Shown: piece after piece, positions 1 to 4,787 of the stretch
How the letters are laid out: the number at the start of each line of letters is the position of its first letter
Numbering within the stretch: position 1 is the first letter of the stretch
Source of the DNA: Leptolyngbya sp. SIO4C1
GTDB lineage: Bacteria; Cyanobacteriota; Cyanobacteriia; Phormidesmidales; Phormidesmidaceae
DNA length: 8,819 nucleotides
Assembly (NCBI GenBank): GCA_010671975.1
Contig: JAAHIA010000199.1
Location: 1-8,819 of the forward strand
Reading direction: 5' to 3'
Translations under genes and position numbers: made by a program
Notes under the pieces: generated by a model
The model's database searches: none
The model's input: only the letters and a program-made list of their open reading frames with translations
What the model was told of the DNA's origin: nothing

Positions 1-33
1 TCCGTACTGTTCCCTTGCAAGTGCTGCTGCTGT

Positions 34-1818
34 ATGACCTCTACCTCTACAAATTCACAATCGGCTACCGACTCGGTTAAACCGCGACGGCGGCGGGCGG
101 GCTGGCTGTGGCCGATTCTCTGGCTGAGTTTGCTAGTGGGGTCGTCGACGCTGGGAATTTGGGCATTGGCTTGGATGACGCGCATTCCACCGCTGCCGGA
201 TTGTCAGAAAATCTCTAATTTTAGTGCCGATAGCGATCGGCTGTACTGCGCTAAAGCTGACGTAGAGTCAGGGTCGGCTGAAGACCTGGTAGCAGCAATC
301 CAACTGTCGTCTCAATGGGAGAGCGATCATCCACTGTACAAAGATGCTCAAAAGCAGCTCAATCGATGGTCGGAGGCGCTGTTTGAGAAAGCGCAGCAGC
401 GGATGCAGCAGGGCGAGCTAGAAGAGGCGATCGCGCTGGTCCAGCAAATTCCTGAGCAAACGACGGCGCATGCGGCGGTAGACGATGCGATCGCTAGCTG
501 GCAGGCAGAATGGCAGCAGGGAGAAGAGATTGCCGCTAGGGTGGAAGCTGATATTCAAGCCAACGACTGGGAGGCCGCGCGTAAGTCGCTGCAGGATCTC
601 AAGCTGCTAAAAAGCGACTACTGGCTTGCGCAGCGGCATCAGGCGCTCTCACAAAAAATTCAGCGAGAGCAGACAGCAATAGAGCGGCTAGAAGCGGCGC
701 GCGACATCGCTCGCTATGGCGATATCGAGTCCGTCACCGAGGCGCTGCTGCTAGCGCGCGAGAGCGATCCGCAGACTCAGGCCTGGGCTGAGACGCAAGC
801 CGCAATTGACGACTGGTCTGAGGTGCTGCTACAGCATAGCTATCGCAAGTGGGAGCAAGAAGATATCGACGGCGCGATGGCCGTGATTCAAAAGGTGCCG
901 GTTGATGTGGCTAAGTCATCGGAGGCACAGGACCTGATTGATTTTGCTCAGGCAAAGCGGCTAACCGATCAGATGGAGCACAGCTGGGTACCGACCTATG
1001 GCAAAATGCTCAATCTCGTCGAAGCCGTTCAGGCTGTTCAAGACATTCCAGCCAGCAGCCCCTTCTATGAAGAGGCCCAAACCAGCGCTCGCACTTGGAT
1101 GCAAAAGCTAGAAGACTTACAGAAGCTCTATTTTGCCGGTCTCATCGCTCAGTTTGGCCAAAAGCCGGCCTATCGGCTAGCCATCGAGCAAGCGGCTCAA
1201 ATTACGACCGAGCGGCCGCAGCGCATTCAGGCCCAAACGCTGATTTCACACTGGCATAAGGAAATTGAGCGAATTGAAGATCGGCCCTATCTAGCTCGCG
1301 CTAACCGGCTGGCAGCCTCAGAAGACAAGGCCGGCTTTGAAGCGGCGATCGCAGAAGCTAGCAAGGTCGAGCTGGGCCGAGCGCTGCGCATTGAGGCTCA
1401 AACTAAGATTGCCGAATGGACCAAGCGTGTCCAAATCATTGAAGACCAGCCGATTATTAACCGAGCGGTGGCGCTGGCTCAGGAGGACAAGCTGCGCGAT
1501 GCGGTGGCAGAAGCGAATAAAATCGAATCTGATCGCGCCCTTTACGACAAGGCCCAGAAGCTAGCCAGCGGCTGGACCCGTCAGATCCAAATCGCTGAAG
1601 ATCAGCCAATTTTGCGTCGGGCTGAGAGCCTAGCAGCGCGCGGTCGGCTCTCCGATGCGATCGCGGTGGCCTCACGAATTGGTCCTGGCCGCGCCCTCTA
1701 TGGTGAGGCCCGCTCGGCCATTGCTATCTGGGATAATGAGCGTCAGGCTATCTGGGAGGCGCAGCAGCCGGTCTACGAAGAAGATGTCTACTATGAAGAC
1801 GAGTATTATTACGAGTAG
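34..1818 (+). CDS. Membrane-anchored helical-repeat protein of unknown function
   Basis: 594 residues; I do not recognise a named gene. A Ser/Thr-rich N-terminus is followed by the basic cluster KPRRRR (16-21) and one strongly hydrophobic segment (about 24-48), which looks like an uncleaved signal anchor. By the positive-inside rule the remaining 540 or so residues lie in the periplasm or thylakoid lumen. The only two cysteines, C57 and C72, sit just past the membrane in a DCQ...RLYCA region and could form a disulfide. The rest is Ala/Gln/Glu-rich and helical, in repeats of about 50-55 residues of the form A..LA..g....AI..a..I....Y.eAq..i..W. Three near-identical copies lie at 414-573. The C-terminus (579-594) is almost entirely Tyr, Glu and Asp. 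ATG 34 is the only start upstream of the membrane segment; there is no clear ribosome binding site, and ATGA (34-37) may overlap an upstream stop. It probably forms an operon with the DUF3685 gene. A scaffold or protein-binding role is a guess from the repeats. Confidence 0.85.
   Translation: MTSTSTNSQSATDSVKPRRRRAGWLWPILWLSLLVGSSTLGIWALAWMTRIPPLPDCQKISNFSADSDRLYCAKADVESGSAEDLVAAIQLSSQWESDHPLYKDAQKQLNRWSEALFEKAQQRMQQGELEEAIALVQQIPEQTTAHAAVDDAIASWQAEWQQGEEIAARVEADIQANDWEAARKSLQDLKLLKSDYWLAQRHQALSQKIQREQTAIERLEAARDIARYGDIESVTEALLLARESDPQTQAWAETQAAIDDWSEVLLQHSYRKWEQEDIDGAMAVIQKVPVDVAKSSEAQDLIDFAQAKRLTDQMEHSWVPTYGKMLNLVEAVQAVQDIPASSPFYEEAQTSARTWMQKLEDLQKLYFAGLIAQFGQKPAYRLAIEQAAQITTERPQRIQAQTLISHWHKEIERIEDRPYLARANRLAASEDKAGFEAAIAEASKVELGRALRIEAQTKIAEWTKRVQIIEDQPIINRAVALAQEDKLRDAVAEANKIESDRALYDKAQKLASGWTRQIQIAEDQPILRRAESLAARGRLSDAIAVASRIGPGRALYGEARSAIAIWDNERQAIWEAQQPVYEEDVYYEDEYYYE
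1273..1752 (+). repeat. Three tandem helical repeats of 52-55 residues encoded in the first gene
   Basis: The units are 1273-1437 (residues 414-468), 1438-1593 (469-520) and 1594-1752 (521-573). Each starts with (I/A)ED(R/Q)P, has a central run resembling AxAxASKI, then RAL..(E/K)A..., and ends near a conserved Trp followed by a basic, Gln-rich helix. A fourth start, WEAQQPV, opens the acidic tail. The units are alike in protein but have diverged in DNA, so this is an old protein-level duplication rather than a recent DNA repeat. Weaker copies of the same pattern can be traced back to about residue 85. Confidence 0.75.
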
Positions 1819-1857
1819 GATTCTAACCCCCCTGTTTTCTTCCCGGCGGTTCTTTGC

Positions 1858-3660
1858 ATGAGCGGGCGTCCGCTGCAGCTGATGCTCATTGATGAGGATC
1901 CAACCTTTCGGCTGGGACTGCGCGTTTGGCTAGAGCAGCTGCCCGGATTTCAAGTTGCGGCTGAAGCTGGCAATGCAGAGACAGCGCTGGCGCTGCTGCA
2001 ATCGCGATCGCAGGCGCTAGAGGGGGCGTTTGACAATCCTCGGCTGCGCAGCCAAGCTCTGCAGCCAATCGATCTGGTCATTCTAGATATGGGTCTAGGC
2101 CAAAGCGACCCGCAGGCTATGGCCGGTTTAGATCTGTGTCAGGCGATTAAGACAGCTTTTCCAGCGCTGCCGGTACTGGTGCTCAGCGCTCAGGCTGAAC
2201 CGGTCTTAGAGGCAGCCGCCCGCCAGGTTGGTGCGGATGGCTACGGTACCCGAGGCATGCCGGTACGGGCGCTAGCGCAGCTCGTGCGCCAGGTCGCTCA
2301 GCGCACCTCAGCGCAGCGCACCTCAAGCGAGTGGGTTCGGCCTGCGCCCGCTATGTCAGCTCAGATTCCTGGTCCATTGACGGCTATGCGGCTAAGCATG
2401 CGCCTGGCTGGCCTGCAGCAAATCGATGCCGCGCTGGCCGATCTGCAAACGCTGCGCGAGCAGGGACGGCTGGCTTGGTTAGATCAGCTGGTGTTAGACG
2501 GCCGCACCCGCGAGCTAAAGGCCGCGCGCTGGCTGATGAATCGGCTGTGGGCCACGCCGCAGTTTATCGATGCGGACTGGGCGGCCGCACCGCCGCGTCA
2601 GACGGTCTCGCCGCGACTGTCCGAGTCGGGTCCGCTGGCAGCGGTCGGCACATCAGCGCTGCGATCGCAGCCGGGCGATTTGCCAGCACAGGTGTTTGAA
2701 GCCGTCTTCAGCAAGCTGCAGACGCCGCTTGCCAACGTTAGCCCGGTGCCTTTGGAAATTGACATCTTGCGCAGCGACAAAAAGCGCGAGCTGCTATACA
2801 TCATCTTGCGCCAGCTAGAGGAGCTGCTCAGCGATCTGCAGCAGTCTAATCTACAGCCGGGACAGCTCAGAGAAAAGGCCTCTGCCGTCCTTAGCGATCT
2901 TTGGCAAGCAACGCTTGAGGAATTTTTTGGCAAATACTACACCGTCCGGGTGAATGCCGTAGAGCAGGAGGTAGTCACCGTTCTGCAGCAGGAGCGCCAC
3001 ATCGTTCGAGCGGAGATGCTCAGCCGTATCCCGTTTGTCCCCGCGCTGCTGGGTCACTGGCTGTTTGAAGAACCGCTCTACATTGACGGTTCGCCCTATT
3101 TAGCCACCACGCCCGAGGCCATGCGTCAAAGCGAGCGGTTGTTAGAAAACCTGCTGATTCAGATGGCGAACGCGGTGATGCAGCCGCTGCTCAATCGCTT
3201 GGCAGACGTCGAGGCAATCAAGAAAAGCCTCTATAGCCGGCAGCTGATGTCAACCCGCGACATTGAGCGGTTTCGTAATGATTTGGCCTGGCGCTATCGC
3301 TGGGACCAGTGGGTGAATGAGCCTAAAGCTATCTTTGAAAGCCAGTATCGACTGCTGACCTTCACACCGCGCGGCATTGATCTAACGAGCGTCTATGCGC
3401 CGCGTCGCGATGAGCTAGAGCAGCTATCAGGGCTGCAGTGGGCGGTCACGGTGGCGTTAGAAACCCGAGACGCGCTCGCGCCGCGCCTGCGCCGGGCTAT
3501 TTCGTTTGTCGGCAGCGGCGTTGTCTATGTGCTGACTGAGGTAGTGGGTCGCGGCATTGGGCTCATTGGTCGCGGCATCCTCCAGGGGGTTGGCAGCGCC
3601 TGGCAAGATACGCGCCGATCGCGACAGCGCAAGCGCCCTGAGTTTAACGAATGGGAGTAG
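1858..3660 (+). CDS. REC-DUF3685 (Ycf55-like) response-regulator-like protein
   Basis: 600 residues. The N-terminal receiver fold (about 6-145) shows the acidic pocket IDED (11-14), a phosphoacceptor Asp at D77 in VILDMG, and the switch Ser at S110 in VLVLSA. The usual conserved Lys is an Arg (R132 in GYGTRGMP). A loop of about 20 residues is inserted before the D77 strand. A Trp- and Leu-rich linker (about 150-290) leads to a long region starting near LRSDKKRELLYIILRQLEEL (about 304 onward), which matches my memory of DUF3685, a family of unknown function found in cyanobacteria and related to plastid Ycf55. A glycine-rich hydrophobic stretch (about 548-580) precedes a basic C-terminal tail. 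There is no DNA-binding output domain, so a transcription-factor role is unlikely. ATG 1858 is the first start after the upstream gene's stop, in the same frame, with only a weak GGCGG ahead of it. No partner kinase is visible in the window. Confidence 0.85.
   Translation: MSGRPLQLMLIDEDPTFRLGLRVWLEQLPGFQVAAEAGNAETALALLQSRSQALEGAFDNPRLRSQALQPIDLVILDMGLGQSDPQAMAGLDLCQAIKTAFPALPVLVLSAQAEPVLEAAARQVGADGYGTRGMPVRALAQLVRQVAQRTSAQRTSSEWVRPAPAMSAQIPGPLTAMRLSMRLAGLQQIDAALADLQTLREQGRLAWLDQLVLDGRTRELKAARWLMNRLWATPQFIDADWAAAPPRQTVSPRLSESGPLAAVGTSALRSQPGDLPAQVFEAVFSKLQTPLANVSPVPLEIDILRSDKKRELLYIILRQLEELLSDLQQSNLQPGQLREKASAVLSDLWQATLEEFFGKYYTVRVNAVEQEVVTVLQQERHIVRAEMLSRIPFVPALLGHWLFEEPLYIDGSPYLATTPEAMRQSERLLENLLIQMANAVMQPLLNRLADVEAIKKSLYSRQLMSTRDIERFRNDLAWRYRWDQWVNEPKAIFESQYRLLTFTPRGIDLTSVYAPRRDELEQLSGLQWAVTVALETRDALAPRLRRAISFVGSGVVYVLTEVVGRGIGLIGRGILQGVGSAWQDTRRSRQRKRPEFNEWE
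2296..2325 (+). repeat. 15-bp tandem duplication (AQRTS twice)
   Basis: Two adjacent 15-base units, 2296-2310 and 2311-2325, differ at one base and encode AQRTS-AQRTS (residues 147-156). They lie where the receiver domain meets the linker of the DUF3685 protein. This looks like a slippage duplication that keeps the frame in a flexible region. Confidence 0.8.
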
Positions 3661-3662
3661 GG

Positions 3663-4646
3663 CTAGCTGTCTGAGCTAACGGTCTGTAAGAATGCTTGAA
3701 TCTGCTGCCACACGCGCGCTAGCAGATCTGGGGCTGCGGCATCAAACCAGACTATCTGCTTGTCTTTGCGAAACCAGGTGCGCTGACGCTTGGCAAACTG
3801 ACGGGTGTGCTGCACCGTCAGCTCAATCGCCGTTGCTAGGTCAGCGTTGCCAGCGAGATACTGCTGCATCTCAGCGTAGCCAAGCGTCTTCAGCAGCGGC
3901 AAATCCGCACCGTACTGCTTGATCAAATAGCTCACTTCATCGACGAGCCCCTGTGCTACCATCTGCTGCGTGCGCTGCTCAATTCGCTGAGACAGCCCGG
4001 CGCAGTCGAGCCCAATTGACAGGATTGGATAGCGAGGCGGGCGCTCACCCTGCTGAGCTGAAATTGGTCGGCCGGTGACATAGTAGACTTCTAGCGCGCG
4101 CAGCGTGCGCACCCGGTCGTTGGGATGGATGCGCAGCGCCGCAGCCGGGTCGATCTGCTGCAAAAACTGATAGCAGTGAGGCTGACCTAGCCGGCTGAGC
4201 TGCGATCGCAGCTCAGCTTGAGGAGCCACTGGCGGAATTTTAAGGCCCTTTGCGATCGCGTTGATATACAGGCCGGTACCGCCCACAAGTAGCGGCACTC
4301 GCCGCTGAGCCTGGACCTGCGCTACAATCGCCTGGGCTTGCTGCTGATAGTCGGCCACCGTCAGCGTCTCAGTCGGGTCGCAGATGTCAATCAAATAGTG
4401 AGGCACCTGCTGCTGTTCAGCCAGAGAGGGTTTGGCAGTGCCAATATCAAACTCTCGATAAACCTGCCGTGAATCAGCGCTTAAGATGGCCGTATCTAGC
4501 CGCTGCGCCAGCGCTAGCGCCAGTCCTGACTTACCCACAGCCGTCGGCCCAGCCACTATAATAAGAGATGGTACAGATGCACTAAATTGCAAAATATTAA
4601 GGTTCGCGCTGAGCGATTCTAACAACTTGCCCCAAAGGCATCTCAA
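3663..4646 (-). CDS. miaA: tRNA dimethylallyltransferase (tRNA delta-2-isopentenylpyrophosphate transferase)
   Basis: MiaA transfers a dimethylallyl group from DMAPP to N6 of A37, next to the anticodon of tRNAs reading U-initial codons; this modification stabilises codon-anticodon pairing. Visible family signatures, numbered from the first TTG: P-loop GPTAVGKS (33-40), DSRQVY (58-63), the DIGTAKP loop, GGTGLY, the NDRVRTLRALEVYYVTGRP tRNA-contact region, and RQFAKRQRTWFRKD near the C-terminus. All are intact. The start is uncertain because there is no in-frame ATG or GTG before the P-loop. Candidates are TTG at 4646 (327 residues, directly after a TGA), TTG at 4625, and TTG at 4592 (309 residues, closest to typical family length). 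None has a convincing ribosome binding site, so I give the longest frame. The gene is divergent from gyrB and convergent with the DUF3685 gene, with 2 bases between stops. Confidence 0.96.
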   Translation of the reverse strand: MRCLWGKLLESLSANLNILQFSASVPSLIIVAGPTAVGKSGLALALAQRLDTAILSADSRQVYREFDIGTAKPSLAEQQQVPHYLIDICDPTETLTVADYQQQAQAIVAQVQAQRRVPLLVGGTGLYINAIAKGLKIPPVAPQAELRSQLSRLGQPHCYQFLQQIDPAAALRIHPNDRVRTLRALEVYYVTGRPISAQQGERPPRYPILSIGLDCAGLSQRIEQRTQQMVAQGLVDEVSYLIKQYGADLPLLKTLGYAEMQQYLAGNADLATAIELTVQHTRQFAKRQRTWFRKDKQIVWFDAAAPDLLARVWQQIQAFLQTVSSDS

Positions 4647-4650
4647 TCAC

Positions 4651-4665
4651 ATAGGTGCACCCTAT
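4651..4665. promoter_or_regulatory. Operator-like dyad in the miaA/gyrB divergent region
   Basis: ATAGGTGCACCCTAT contains a perfect 8-base palindrome, GGTGCACC (4654-4661), and flanking 5-base arms ATAGG/CCTAT (4651-4655 and 4661-4665). It lies just upstream of the longest miaA reading frame and about 50 bases before the putative gyrB -10 box. Its position would suit a regulator site, but a short dyad can arise by chance and I know no protein that binds it. Confidence 0.25.
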
Positions 4666-4713
4666 ACAAAGAAGCTTTCCCAGATCCCTTCAAAATCGCT
4701 TATAACCCCTTTG

Positions 4714-4722
4714 TGCTAGAAT
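4714..4722 (+). promoter_or_regulatory. Candidate extended -10 promoter for gyrB
   Basis: TGCTAGAAT reads as an extended -10 element, TG-n-TAGAAT (hexamer 4717-4722, consensus TATAAT). No good -35 box lies 16-18 bases upstream, which is acceptable for an extended -10. It would give a gyrB leader of roughly 55-60 bases. The leader contains a possible weak hairpin: TTTTGG at 4722-4727 pairs with CCAAAA at 4746-4751 across an 18-base loop. Confidence 0.4.
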
Positions 4723-4772
4723 TTTGGGGCATCTCTTCATTTTTTCCAAAAGCGCGGCTAGAAACCGACCAC

Positions 4773-4777
4773 AGGAG
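4773..4777 (+). promoter_or_regulatory. Shine-Dalgarno site that sets the gyrB start
   Basis: AGGAG lies 10 bases before ATG 4788. This favours ATG 4788 over the in-frame GTG at 4713, which would add 25 residues absent from GyrB proteins as I know them and has no ribosome binding site. Confidence 0.85.
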
Positions 4778-4787
4778 ACGTTATCAC

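Noticed and set aside
2331..2699. 122-codon open frame inside the DUF3685 gene
   Set aside because: It is an alternative frame in GC-rich coding DNA, with Ala/Arg-rich composition and no ribosome binding site.
4722..4751. Riboswitch or structured leader ahead of gyrB
   Set aside because: Only a 6-bp TTTTGG/CCAAAA pairing with an 18-base loop is visible, too little for a known riboswitch class.
4713..4787. N-terminal extension of GyrB from the GTG at 4713
   Set aside because: The extra 25 residues do not fit the GyrB N-terminus, the region overlaps the likely -10 element, and a good AGGAG precedes ATG 4788.
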